DNA of 64,000 bases from Periplaneta americana (Eukaryota; Arthropoda; Insecta; Blattodea; Blattidae), in contig NC_091127.1 in the NCBI RefSeq assembly GCF_040183065.1, positions 108,751,834 through 108,815,833 on the forward strand, in the 5' to 3' direction. Shown in pieces: positions 41,881 through 53,667 of this stretch. The notes beneath the pieces are model-generated. The model made no database searches, was not told the origin of the DNA, and worked only from the letters and a program-made list of their open reading frames with translations. Within the stretch, counting starts at the first letter, position 1, and every line of letters begins with the position of its first letter. Both the position numbers and the translations under genes were made by a program.

Positions 41881-42012
41881 CTTTGACCCTGGTGGAGCTG
41901 GTATTGGAAATGGTTTTCCTTCAGGCCTGAACTGCGCTCGCGGACCCACTGGTCGCAAAGGTGGACTCTGCCCCACTCCTGAAGATGGCATGTTTGCAAC
42001 CCACTGCTGGGG
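41881..42012 (-). CDS. osa: osa internal exon (44 codons)
   Basis: On the minus strand a CTTTCTTTAG acceptor precedes PQQWVANMPSSGVGQSPPLR. The exon continues through RAQFRPEGKPFPIPAPPGSK to an AAG/GTAAAG donor. It is 132 bp, phase 0 at both ends, matching the phase-0 start of the terminal exon and the phase-0 end of the exon at 42262. The Pro/Gln/Gly-rich content fits the disordered stretch between the ARID domain and BAF250_C. It is short, so it could be alternatively spliced without shifting the frame. Confidence 0.85.
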
Positions 42013-42261
42013 CTAAAGAAAGACACAAAAATCATACATATTTAATTCTTTAAAGAATGGTCATATCACTACTCTACTCTAAATGAAAACTGTGAAAAAT
42101 TGATTTGGCACCCCAGTGCATCTTCTGCTGATAACACTGCAATTACATCCTACGTTATTCAATGCCTGTTTATGCAATTATATTATCCAATGCGTGAATA
42201 TACAATATCGTATTAATTGTTTTGTATTTAATTGACTGTGTTCTCAGAAATGTTAACCTAC

Positions 42262-42443
42262 CTGTTGCGGGGGCTGATATGGGGGTTGTGCCCCAGAAGG
42301 ATAGCGTTGGTCCCATTGGTTGTTGGCCTGTTGACTGTTTGGAGGCCCTGTTGGCCGAGGAGGCTGGTTCCATGGCTGGGACCCTGTGGGAACAGGGCTC
42401 TGAGAAGGAAAAGGTCCACGAAACGAAGTGCTATTTGACCATC
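42262..42443 (-). CDS. osa: osa internal exon (Pro/Gln-rich)
   Basis: A TGTTTGCAG acceptor is followed by two bases completing a Gly codon, then WSNSTSFRGPFPSQSPVPTG, QPWNQPPRPTGPPNSQQANN and the final PYQPPQQ before a CAG/GTAGG donor. At 182 bp it starts in phase 1 and ends in phase 0. The upstream exon at 56271 supplies exactly one leftover base, G, giving GGA. Low-complexity Pro/Gln/Asn content is typical of Osa/ARID1 linkers. Confidence 0.85.
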
Positions 42444-42654
42444 CTGCAAACACATTCATCAATTTTCCATTATAATTCTGCCATCTTCTAAAAATAATAC
42501 ATTAGCTATATTTACTCTAGAGCAACAATACACCTTTCTACCACAAAACTTTATATTAAAGGCGTTAAAAAGAAACTCTAGGTTTTATAGTCGAATATTC
42601 TCTAATATTGTGAGTAACAATACTGTCCTTTAATAATTTTAATGCTTCAGTACT

Positions 42655-42810
42655 GCGCCCCTAGTAGTCTAAGGATAAAGCACAAGAATTGTGGATTCAA
42701 ACCCGGCTGGGGTTAATGAATTTTTCAGGATGCAAAAATCCAGACCACAAGTCCTCCAGAAGGGACTCTAAGCCATGATCCCCTTGGGTGGTTCTTAGTT
42801 TACACATAAA
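42655..42810 (+). mobile_element. Possible tRNA-derived SINE (family E)
   Basis: The segment has an A-box-like TAGTCTAAGGATAAAGCA and a B-box GGATTCAAACCCGG about 25 bases later. CAGACCACAAGTCCTCCAGA follows. A 3' tail and duplication are not clear. Confidence 0.45.
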
Positions 42811-45404
42811 AAAATTATTTCTCCAATTTTTACACTGGCACCCCATGCATCTGTTCCATTGTACTTGGAAATAATCTGTACCAAGTCTGGTGAAGATTGA
42901 TAAATATTAACCCCTACTGCAAGCCATCTAAAGTTGCGATTTTTTCAGTTAAGGCGGAGCATTTAGAATAGAAAATGTGGTAACTCGGCAAGGGTCTAAT
43001 GCGACTTTCAAACCCCCTAGTGTCGCCACGGCAACTGAGTGAAACATTGGCGTGGTGATCGTTCTAAGACTCCAGTTTTCCTCTTAATACTGTGGACAGA
43101 ACAGGTAGAACTCGTTCTGCTATGGAATTAAAGATATTTATTGTGGTGTTCAGGTGATTTTTATTGTGCTGTTTATGTGAGCGAATAGTAATAAGCCTAA
43201 TTGTTTTGTTCTTGATGTAAACCCGATTATATAATCTGTAAGGAAGAGACGTTTCTTTTATCCACCCAAAGACTAGACTATTTTTCATAAGTGGTGTAGA
43301 GCAATTCCACGAAGACAGAAAACTGTATGCTCGTTCTTATATCTGTGATATCCATTTTTCTGCGGTTTTGATTGTAAGAGCCGATAAATTTATTATTGAT
43401 GGTAAAGAGGTAGGACTTCCACGCAAGAACTGGCGACCAAGACCGTATGCCATAACACATTTTCCCAAACTTGCCTCGATATCTTTAAAAAAGAAAAGAA
43501 GAGAAAATATCCAACAAGAGGACATCAATCCTTTTTCATAACAATGTACCCTTACCAAATACCATCTGGCTATGACCAATTCCATTGACGCTAAATAACT
43601 AAGCAGTTGATACAGCATCGTTAAATATCCGAGTAAAAAATAATTGGATGTGACACCTGAAAATCAGAAGAACACCTTAGCTAATCTTACGCTTGTGTGC
43701 ATTTATGTGCCATTACTGCACACCAAAATGCCCAAAATTATGTCTAGTTACATTTATTGTTTTATTCCTTTCAGTGAATGAACCCCAGACCAGCATTTCA
43801 GCTGTTTAGTGTGAGTTTTTCAAAATCTATACATTTTTAGAGTCATAAACAGTGATGGGTTCGAGGAAAGTGAAACTACAGAAGAATTCAAAGGTGAATG
43901 AACGACCTTGCAGATACGCTGAACTCAAACTCCCTCATCTGCCCTGTAGGCTACAAAGGATCCTAGCATTACACGATTTTAGAAAGTATATTACACATAA
44001 TTGACAATACAAAGAACACGTTTGCCTAAGAAAGAACCCTTGAATTATTTAGAGTGACAATTCAGAGCACTCGCGAAATATATTAATTCTTGTGGGATAG
44101 CAGATTTAAATATATTCTGACAGAAAAAATTTAACCAGGATTTTCTAAAGCGACATTTTGGAATTAGAAAATGATTATCTTGTGATGATCACTATAGACT
44201 TCTACATCTGAACATTTTTCAATCTATGTATCAGTTAAAAATGTGTTGTATTCAATGTTAATTGTGAACTAATTGAATCCAAGCACCTAGCTTCTACTTC
44301 ATCAAATATACAAGTTTAATTATTCATTATTTTATTTTTAATAATAGCACTTTAGTCGTAATTAACGTAAAAGTTATTTCGGTTACAATAGTACGGTATA
44401 ATTCTACTTTGCATTTAGACTAGAACTTAATCTGGTTTACAATCTTATTACATTTATTTATTACGTTTCCATATCATAAGAAGTTTCTAATCGAGCATAT
44501 GAGAAAGTAATAGATCTCATGGAAAAGTCGTTAATTTAATATTCTCCAATAAGTAGCATACAACTACTTAATACAATGCTACTAAATTGTTTTAACTTTA
44601 CAAAACACAAAATAACCTAGGTATTTCAAAAGATCAAAACTTACATTAGCATAGATACCGTATACTATCGAAGCTTAATTTATGAGTCTAAGTTGCACGT
44701 AATATTTCTTGTTCCCCTGAATTACGTATAAACCAGATACAACTGCAACTAAAGACTAAATAGTAGATAAAAAATATTGGTGAAAATAAAGTGTCTCCTT
44801 TACTATATTACATTCTTTCTTGTGTATAAAAAACTATAATTTCATGTCAATGCGTACTTTATAATGCCATAAAAATGTTCACTTTTGCGAAGTTGTACTT
44901 TCTTGGCGTATTTCTGGCTGAAGCCGGCACAATGTTCCATTTTTCGGTCAATTATTATATTTATTATTCAGGGTTGTGTTATATAACTCACAATTTGTTA
45001 ATGTAATAATATTACATTTTTAAACAAATAAAATATTGTAACAAAGTACTCTACAATACATTCTTATCTAATGGGTTATTTTTAAAAACCTTTTGCATTC
45101 GCTTGAATAGTGATCCTGAAACTGGGGATGGAAAACAGAGCTAGCGCCACTCGGTGACGAACCACTGAACTAGAGGAAGTAACGTCACTTTCTCTTCTAC
45201 CCGCTCTGGTTAAGGTATTACGAAAAGTAATAAACTGCAATATAGTTATGCATGTTGTAAATACTTCTTTCAGATACCCTTCTTCACTTTAACAGAACTT
45301 TCTGGCAGGCATTTGACTCTTCGTCATTCAACCAAATGAAGAAGCCAGTTGTGTACACCAATTTACCGACAGTGAATTGTCAGCCATTTCAGGACATTGT
45401 TGCT
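42811..45404. other. osa intron, mostly unrecognised
   Basis: About 2.6 kb with no assigned element. Two adjoining minus frames (43618-43337 and 43288-43064) together read about 170 codons with one break (VMAYGLGRQFLRGSPTSLPS, then SIAERVLPVLSTVLRGK). They look somewhat protein-like but match no family I know. Confidence 0.4.
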
Positions 45405-47860
45405 GTTGTGTCGGTATGCTGTCAATCCCTTCTCATCTGTGGAAAACCTTTACAATATTATTGACTTTTCCTGGTGTTCAGCATCATATGGGCCCATTAA
45501 AAACTTGAAACTTTTCAGTTGCAATTCCAAATGTACATTCAATAGTTTTCCTCCCCCAGCTCAATCTATAGTTGAAGATACTTTTCACATTATCTGAGGT
45601 TCTTGTTGACTATGATCTCATTAATTAGCTTGTTAATGGGAATGCTTCGTCTGCAACAAAATAATAAAGAAACAACCTCTTTTTTCATCGTACTTTAACG
45701 TGGAGGGTAAGGAAATGTCAAGACTATTTCTTCCAGCCTAACATGGTTCAATCATTGTGAATAAGTCACTTGAATCGTAGCATACCAAAAGTACGAGAAA
45801 TTGATAGGATTTGTAAAGTGATTACAACTGCTATTACCAAATTTTCAATTTGAAAGTCTGCACTAATTCATTGTACTATTTTTTCAACATTCTATAGAAT
45901 GCAATGAACTTGGCATCTATTACAGTTTCTTAGCTGCTACAAACAGTCTGCAGTTAATGTTCCTTTCTATACTTACTTACTTACAAATGGCCTTTAAGGA
46001 ACCCGAAGGTTCATTGCCGTCCTCACATAAGCCCGCCAGCGGTCCCTATCCTGTGCAAGATTAATCCAGTCTCTATCATCATATCCCACCTCCCTCAAAT
46101 CCATTTTAATATTATCCTCCCATCTACGCCTCGGCCTCCCTAAAGGTCTTTTTCCCTCCGGTCTCCCAACTAACACACTATATGCATTTCTGGATTCGCC
46201 CATACGTACTACACGCCCTGCCCATCTCAAACGTCTGGATTTTAAGTTCCTAATTATGTCAGGTGAAGAATACAATGCGTGCAGTTCTGTATTGTGGAAC
46301 TTTCTCCATTCTCCTGTAACTTCATCCCTCTTACCCCCAAATATTTTCCTAAGAACTTATTCTCAAACACCCTTAATCTCTGTTCCTCTCTCAAAGTGAG
46401 AGTCCAAGTTTCACAGCCATACAGAACAACCGGTAATATAACTGTTTTATAAATTCTAACTTTCAGATTTTTGGACAGCAGACTGGATGATAAGAGCTTC
46501 TCAACCTAATAATAACACACATTTCCCATATTTATTCTGCGTTTAATTTCCTCCCGAGTGTCATTTATATTTGTTACTGTTGCTCCAAGATATTTGAATT
46601 TTTCCACCCCTTCGAAGGATAAATCTCCAATTTTTATATTTCCATTTCGTACAATATTCTGGTCACGAGACATAATCATATACTTTGTCTTTTCGGGATT
46701 TACTTCCAAACCGATCGCTTTACTTGCTTCAAGTAAAATTTCCGTGTTTTCCCTAATCGTTTGTGGATTTTCTCCTAACGTATTCACGTCATCTGCATAG
46801 ACAAGAAGCTGATGTAACCCGTTCAATTCCAAACCCTGCCTGTTATCCTGAAGTTTCCTAATGGCATATTCTAGAGCGAAGTTAAAAAGTAAAGGTGATA
46901 GTGCATCTCCCTGCTTTAGCCCGCAGTGAATTGGAAAAGCATCAGATAGAAACTGACCTATACAGACTCTGCTGTATGTTTCACTGAGACACATTTTAAT
47001 TAACCGAACTAGTTTCTTGGGAATACCAAATTCAATAAGAATATCATATAATACTTCCCTCTTAACCGAGTCATATGTCTTTTTGAAATCTATGAATAAC
47101 TGATGTACTGTACCCTTATACTCCCATTTTTTCTCCATTATCTGTCGAATACAAAAAATCTGATCAATAATCGATCTATTACGCCTAAAACCGCACTGAT
47201 GATTCCCAATAATTTCATCTACGTACAGAGTTAATCTTCTCAAAAGAATATTGGACAAAATTTTGTACGACGTCAACAAAAGTGATATTCCTCGAAAGTT
47301 ACCACAGTTGGTTTTGTCCCCCTTTTTAAAAATAGGTACAATTATGGACTCCTTCCATTGTTCTGGTACAATTTCCTTTTCCCAAATAGCAAGTACAAGT
47401 TTATAAATTTCGCCATATAATGCACTTCCACCCTCTTGTATTAATTTTGCTGGAATTTGATCGATACTTGGAGACTTGTACTTTTTTCAGATTTTCTATC
47501 GCAATTTCGACTTCTGAAAGCGTGGGTTCGGGTATAAATGGCTCAGCAGTTTGTATTTCAATTTCGTCCCGATCATTTCTATTTGGCCTATGTACATTTA
47601 GTAGTTGCGCAAAATAGTTTTTCCATCTGTTTAGGATTGATGGAGAGTCTGCAAGCAAGTCACCATTCTCATCCTTGATCACGTTTACTCTTGGCTAATA
47701 TGTTCCTTTCTATATAAGGATGAACCCAAAATCTCTTCCTTACTCTCTTTTGCACTCTATGATGTTGGTAACATAGTATGTCTTCTTCCTCTTCTAGAGT
47801 CAGTACTAAACATGGTATACACTAGGGTGGAGTGAAAATATGAAGTTTATAGAATCACAA
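45405..47860 (-). pseudogene. PIF/Harbinger transposase relic split by an RTE LINE
   Basis: On the minus strand from about 47860, LEEEEDILCYQHH and RVRKRFWVHPYIERN match the start of Harbinger (HARBI1-like) nucleases. After the LINE insertion, FVADEAFPL (45636-45660) carries a catalytic-Asp block. FNYRLSWGRKTIECTFGI (45505-45572) is the characteristic DDE_Tnp_4 end with its catalytic Glu region. Multiple stops separate the parts. Harbinger transposases cut at TWA trinucleotides; this copy is dead. Confidence 0.65.
45972..47699 (-). mobile_element. 5'-truncated RTE-type LINE, 15-bp duplication
   Basis: ATGTTCCTTTCTATA occurs at 45957-45971 and 47700-47714. The 1728-bp insert ends on the minus strand in GTAAGTAAGTAAG. 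Open pieces are a linker (47682-47401) and a reverse transcriptase with [63 protein letters not shown] (YADD catalytic site) and [12 protein letters not shown] (47279-46506). A C-terminal piece (46275-45994) has SRRLRWAGRVVRMGE and RPRRRWEDNIK. Frameshifts near 46500, 46300 and 47480 prevent function. The family resembles one I recall as very common in Periplaneta. Confidence 0.9.
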
Positions 47861-48435
47861 TGTAACACCAGAGAAAAGTTGTGGGGTGATATCATTAAGA
47901 ACAATGCAAAATATATTTTCTCTAGATTAATATTTAGAGAAGCCCCAAGAGCATCATATTTTGAAATTTTCACAAAATTTTGAGGTTCAGATCCTTTAGT
48001 GACAGAACATTCTCCAGTAATTTAATCTGAATAGGATACCAGGAACAAATACATGTTAAAAGACTCGGCATATTTTTAGTCCTCTATTGTTTCATCTTGA
48101 AGTGTCACAAAAACCTCAATTTATAAGAAAATTGGGAATAATCACAAAACTCTTACGTATGATATAATTAATATAATAAAATTAATGAAATTCAGTCTTC
48201 TTATGTTGTAGGGTATTTAAATCAGAATATCTCTAATTAATACCAGAAATCTGTTCTACCCTGTATTCGCAATTCCAGAGGGCCTAAACCCATCACAATT
48301 ACCTACCTATCATGACGTAATGAAATATTATCACATCAAAAGAATCTACTGTTGGAGAGATTTCAGAGAGAGTTGCTATCAAAACTAAGGATATCCAGGT
48401 AAAATCATAAATTTTGAAAGTCGGGCATACAAAAA
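47861..48435. other. osa intron, nothing recognised
   Basis: AT-rich, no clear ends or frames. Confidence 0.5.
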
Positions 48436-48437
48436 TA

Positions 48438-49759
48438 TGAGGCGTGTTCTTAAAGTAAGTTCCAAAAGGGTTTAGTAAGTAAATGGGAAGATATTTACAA
48501 AACATTTTTGTTGCATTGTATTCCCCACACTTCAATTACTTCTCAACATAATCTTCACCATTATTGAGCCATTTATCGAGTCGTGGCACAAGTCTTTCTA
48601 TCCCCTCATTGTAGAATTTGCCCGCCTGCAATGTGAACCACTCCTGCACTGCTGTTTTCACTTCATCGATGCCATCAAAATGTTGACCACCGAGGAACTT
48701 CTTGAGGTGCAGGAAGAGATGAAAGTCACTCTGAGCCAAATCCGGGCTGTAGGGGGGATGATCAATTTGTTCCCAGGCAAATTTCGAGATGAGATTTTGG
48801 GTGTCACGAGCTGTGTGTGGCCGAGCGTAGTCATGAAGCAACACAACTCCGTCAGTCAGCATTCCACATCTCTTGTTCTGAATTGCGCGACAGAGCTTCT
48901 TCAAGGTCTGACAATAGGTTTCTCTATTAATGGTTTCACCCCGAGGCAAGAATTCGATGAGTAGGACTCCTTTTCTGTCCCAAAAAACAGTGCACATGAT
49001 CTTGCATGTTGACACGGTTTGTTTGAATTTCTTTTTCCTTGGTGATGCAGTGTGCCTTCATTCCATGGACTGCTGCATCGATTCAGGTGTCATGTGAGAC
49101 ACCCAAGTCTCGTCACCTGTCATGATATGGACAAGAAACTCATTGCTTGCTCAATGTAACATGTGAGAAAGCTCAATGCACTGGAAGCTCGTTTGGTTTT
49201 GTGTTCCTCGGTGAGCATCTTGGGTACCCATCATGAGCACAATTTTCGATATCATAATCGATCTGTCACAATTTTGTAGAGAACATTCTGCGACATTTGT
49301 GGAAAATTCAAGGAAAGTGAAGAAATTGTGAACCTCCTGTCCTCATGAATTTTTTCATCGACAGCACGCACCAAATCATCATTGATCAAAGATGGCCGAC
49401 CAGTACGCTGCTCGTCATGCACAGAGATGCGGCCCTCGTTGAACTTCCTAACCCATCTCCTAACCATTCTATCACTAATGGCACCAACACCATACACCTC
49501 ACAAAGTTGACGATGAATGTCAGCTGGTTTGATGTTTCTCACATTCAAGAAACAGATAACATCTCACAGTCGGCGGGGTGCTCAATCACTTTAAACATTT
49601 CAATTGATCACAACTAACCACACACACGGACTGAAGCTCTGAAACTGCATGCACAGCTTGCCTGAGGACTAAAGAAGAAAACACGCATGCGCAAAGTAAC
49701 GATTGCAGTGATGCGACGGCTATAATTGAAAACAGAACTTACTTTAAGAACAAGCCTCG
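48438..49759 (-). mobile_element. Full-length mariner, TA target
   Basis: The left end TGAGGCGTGTTCTTAAAGTA and the right end (reverse complement CGAGGCTTGTTCTTAAAGTA) are terminal repeats of about 25 bp. TA lies at 48436-48437 and 49760-49761. The length of 1322 bp is normal for mariner. The coding region is broken. Confidence 0.9.
48536..49611 (-). pseudogene. Mariner transposase (DD34D), frameshifted
   Basis: It begins MFKVIEHPADCEM near 49598 and shifts almost at once. The open frame from 49548 reads NVRNIKPADIHRQLCEVYGV, RMVRRWVRKFNEGRISVHDE and RTGRPSLINDDLV (helix-turn-helix). A broken middle (49250-49020) contains the first Asp region. The frame from 49015 reads VFWDRKGVLLIEFLPRGETI, VVLLHDYARPHTA (second Asp) and YSPDLAQSDFHLFLHLKKFL (third Asp). 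Exactly 34 residues separate the last two Asp, the mariner DD34D hallmark. It ends at GEDYVEK. Inactive because of the frameshifts. Confidence 0.9.
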
Positions 49760-49761
49760 TA

Positions 49762-50035
49762 TTACAATTGATTCGTGCTTAATCATGATCAATACACAAA
49801 CTTTATTCTACCTTGTTACAAAATATTTGCTGTTCTCCACTCCTAACCCCTTCATGTTTTAACCGCTTGTGGATTTCAGCACAGATCTTTCGATTACTTT
49901 TTCATGTGAAATAAGACGAAGTTTGTAATGACTTGATTGCCTCTCTCATGTTCCAACATTACAGGACACTAATACCTACTCCACATGTCAAAGAGTTGGA
50001 AAGCTAGAGAAACGAGTTAGTTACCGAACTGAATG
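49762..50035. other. osa intron spacer
   Basis: Nothing recognised. Confidence 0.5.
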
Positions 50036-50039
50036 TGAT

Positions 50040-50450
50040 TCTTGGCTTTAATTGAGCAGCCACCTGACATCCTAAATATCACGTGGTGCACAGAAGAGAC
50101 CTGGTTTCACCTGTTTGGATATGTGAATTCCCAAAATACACGCATTTGGGCCTCCCATAACACGGTATTCATAAAATGCCCATATACCTGCAAAAAAAAT
50201 TGGAATTTGGTGTACAGTTTCATAAAGTTGAATAGTGTTTTTTTTTTTCAGACATGGTAAACACAAATGTATTCTAGATGAATTTTTTGAGCAGCTGGAT
50301 GATACTAAACTGACTCAGGGTTATTTTCAATAATATGGAGCAACATGTCACAGATCAACTGAGTCTCCAACCTGATCAGAAGTTTATTTGATGACCGACT
50401 AATTTCTAAGATCTGTGCCTATTCAGATCACCAGATTACTTCTTAGGCCT
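50040..50450 (+). pseudogene. IS630/Tc1-type transposase fragment
   Basis: Frames give WCTEETWFHLFGYVNSQNTR, then FFEQLDDTKLTQGYFQ and a YGATCH block. These are the first (here Glu-Glu instead of Asp-Glu) and second catalytic regions of the insect IS630-like group that often has an N-terminal DUF4817. It is the same group as the element at 53400-55222. Short and dead. Confidence 0.6.
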
Positions 50451-51680
50451 GATTTTATAAATATGGTTAATCTAAAGATTATGTTAAACCTAAGTTAAAC
50501 CTAACCATGAGTTTAACTCAACATGCCACATTACAGTCTCAGTTAAGTTAAACCATAGTGGAATAAGACTGGTATTACTGCTAGGAAAGAAAAGAAGAAC
50601 ATCACAACTGTTTAATTATATTATTGAGTTAAAATAGCTGACACTCATAGAGAATCTTCATTAAGAAACATCTTTGTTCTTCGATAACAGAGAGAGTATC
50701 ATAAAAGAACCTAAAGAGGACCAATACCACGTACTTCAGTATACTTGTCAGCCTTAACCTTAAATAGTTTCTTAATGCTGGCTACCAACGTTATACTCCC
50801 AAACACAATGTAAACTAAACCTTGCATGATCATCCGCGACGTACCTCCATACAGAATCAACTGAGTAATGAAGTAATAATATTAGTGTGCGTATTTTATG
50901 TGTTGTCTAGAATATTTATGGAACAGAATTCAGTCAAACAATAAAACTATTTTTACGATCTAGTAAAATTAGGTAATATTATTAGTGTGTTTATAAATCA
51001 GGCCCCATAGTAAATTCTGCCAAGAGACTGTCTGTCACACACAGTACAATGCGCAATAGTTTATAGTAGATTTACGGACACCTCCAAAATCTTCCATCAT
51101 TTTCAGTATGCCTACTACCAGAGGAAAAATAGTGCAGCGCATCTAATAACTGATGAAAGATTCAACAGAATGTTTTCAAAAATAAAAAAGAAATCATTTA
51201 TTTTTTCAAATAATCTTTAAATTCAAACCCTAAAACACATATTTTTGCACTTTCTCGTTTTCCTATTGCATGTTGTATCAGAGTTCAATTTTTCGAAACA
51301 AGGTTAGGACTATAAGCCTAAATCTGAAGATTAGGACTGTCTGCTTCGAAAGCCTCAATCTGTTTTAAAACTTACAGTATGTTCATTTATGTATATTTCA
51401 AAGTGGCATACTCTATTACGAAAAATTGTTGGCCACCATGTAATATTAATCACTCACATATAGTCATTCATAAGTTTTTGGAAAACATCTGCAATATCAG
51501 TGTATATTGCGGGAACCGCCATCTTGCACTGTTGAGCCTTGAACTGCAGTTTGAACTGCAGAAAACTGCCAATCAAGTTAAACTCAAATTAACTCAAGAT
51601 TAACTGGTAGTTAAGGTTTATAATACGAAGCAGAACGAAAAACTTCAGTTTAAATGGCGTTTATAATACTGGCCCTTAAT
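50446..51680. repeat. MITE-like termini: GGCCTGATTT..ATAAA family
   Basis: An end GGCCTGATTTTATAAATATG at about 50448 pairs with TTTATAAATCAGGCCCC at 50991-51007. A third, related end, TTTATAATACTGGCCC, lies at about 51661-51676. The stretch between is full of AGTTAAACC/GGTTTAACT-like words. Possibly two nested or adjacent MITEs flanked by TTA/TAA-like trinucleotides. Confidence 0.45.
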
Positions 51681-53399
51681 GGGTTAACTTAATGATCGAG
51701 TTTATCAAAATTGACCATTAACAATTGACAATTTGAAGACGAACACAGTCACTGAAATCAATGAGACTGATCAGGGCATACTGCAGTGAACTGTGAAAAA
51801 CAAGGAGTACCAGATGTGGATATGTCGACAGAAAAGACTTTTTCAGTATCTACTAAGAGGGCAAGTAATTCTTCCAATTTAGAAAGTAGTTGCATGTTCA
51901 TGGCTGCAATCAAGTGAAAATGAGGTAATTTTATATTATTCATTCTATAGAATTGAGTCTTTGTTCATATTTTATTTTTGAACAAAAATATCTTTAACGT
52001 GCAATAAATTTAGTACTAAAGCCAATAGCTTTACTTCCTCACATGATGGAAACTACCCATCGGCCCCTAGATAGAACTGAATCTGCCTACAGCACAAGAA
52101 GGGAGGCCTGTTGTGTGACTTTGGCATATGCAGTGGCCACAACACAGGTGGGCACTGAGAGGAAATAGTAGGCTTAGTCTGAGCTGAATTTCTGCCTTGG
52201 CAATATATTTGTGTTACATGTGTGACTTTTGTTTGTGCTATGTTTTGTGTTACATGTGTCACTTTTGTGCTATGTTTTCCCTCCTTTTATCGTGTTCGTG
52301 GAAATTAGAGTCACCAAGGATAAAACAAGAGATAGTAAAGCAATTCATAGCTGAAGTAGGAAAATAATAACCACAACCGAAGTCTAAAGTTTTTCAGAGT
52401 GTGGGAATCAATAAATATTAATCGGATCGAAGTTCGTGTTGCAAAGGTGATTGGCACATCAAAATACGAAAATGAATATATGAGTAGTGGGGCCACATTT
52501 TCGATACCTCACAAGAGGTCACAGAAAAAAAACTAATAACTTACACGATTTTAATAAGTTTGCCTAGATAGTTAGGTAAAGTGTGAGTTTCATTTAACAC
52601 AAAAGAAGCAACCAACGGTAAAATTTTGCTTAGTGTGCTACAGAAAAAAAATTCATTTTGTAGCTCCTGGGCACTATTGAATCTTACGAGAGTTTGGGTT
52701 CTGATGAAGGAAGTACCATTGCATCGATAACTGAAAGTTACTGATACGGAGAAGGGAATTTAGAGAGGCTGAAATATGTTCAGAAGTATAAAAAGATACA
52801 GATGTGAAGGAAGGTCTATTATTTTTATGAATGAAGCATAAGTACAATAGTGGACAAAAAGATTGCCTGGCTAGAATATTTCTAAGTCGAAGAATTAAGC
52901 ATTGTGCATATCCAGCAGCAAAAGTGCCTGTTCACAGCACACATTTTCAGGCAAAAGTTAAACTATCGTCATCTGATGTACAATTTTCCGTAGTTCACGT
53001 GAACCCCATGTTAGGGCTTAATAATTTCAACATGGACGACCTTTTTGTTGTCCACCATGGTGCATTCTTTATACTTCAGAGATAAAGCCTGGACTGGTGA
53101 CAATAAAAGTGGTATAAAATGCCTATTTCGAAAAGATAAAGATTCCTTATAGTGTATGCAAAGAGTGAAAATGCATATGTTCTGAAGACTTGTTGATGTT
53201 CAAATGGGAACAAAGACAGGCGATTATTACAGCAACATGACTACACAAACTTCAAGAAATCGATTAAACAAAAACTGGTTATAAATGTTCTCCTTAATTC
53301 TGAGTGCCACAATGCACACCTGCTCTTACATAGTTATCCTGAAAAGCTGTCATTACAAAATGATGACAAAACACGAAATATCTTTTATTGAAGCTATAA
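51681..53399. other. osa intron, mostly unrecognised
   Basis: Two imperfect copies of a unit of about 35 bp (GTGTTACATGTGTGACTTTT and GTGTTACATGTGTCACTTTT) lie at about 52210-52270. A plus frame at 52831-53085 (KVPVHSTHFQAKVKLSSSDV) is protein-like, but no family is recognised. Confidence 0.35.
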
Positions 53400-53667
53400 A
53401 CAGAGTTGGGCAGATAAAACCGGCCCATCTCATTTCATTTGAAATTATGTTGGTTATCCAATTTTCCGCGTGTTTACACTGTTGCGTGTTAAATGCTATA
53501 ACTTACAAATGATATAAAAACGGTTCTGTTTGTTGTTGTAATTTAAAGAGTTATTTTGTGAATAAGCATGACATATTCAATATCAGAGCAAATTTCATTA
53601 TAGAGGCATACATACGTACCAGCTCTATAAAGGAAATATGGGAATTATTCAGGGACAAATATCCTTT

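Noticed and set aside
42222-42491. Overlapping plus frames
   Set aside because: Antisense of the Pro/Gln-rich osa exon 42262-42443, which has proper splice sites.
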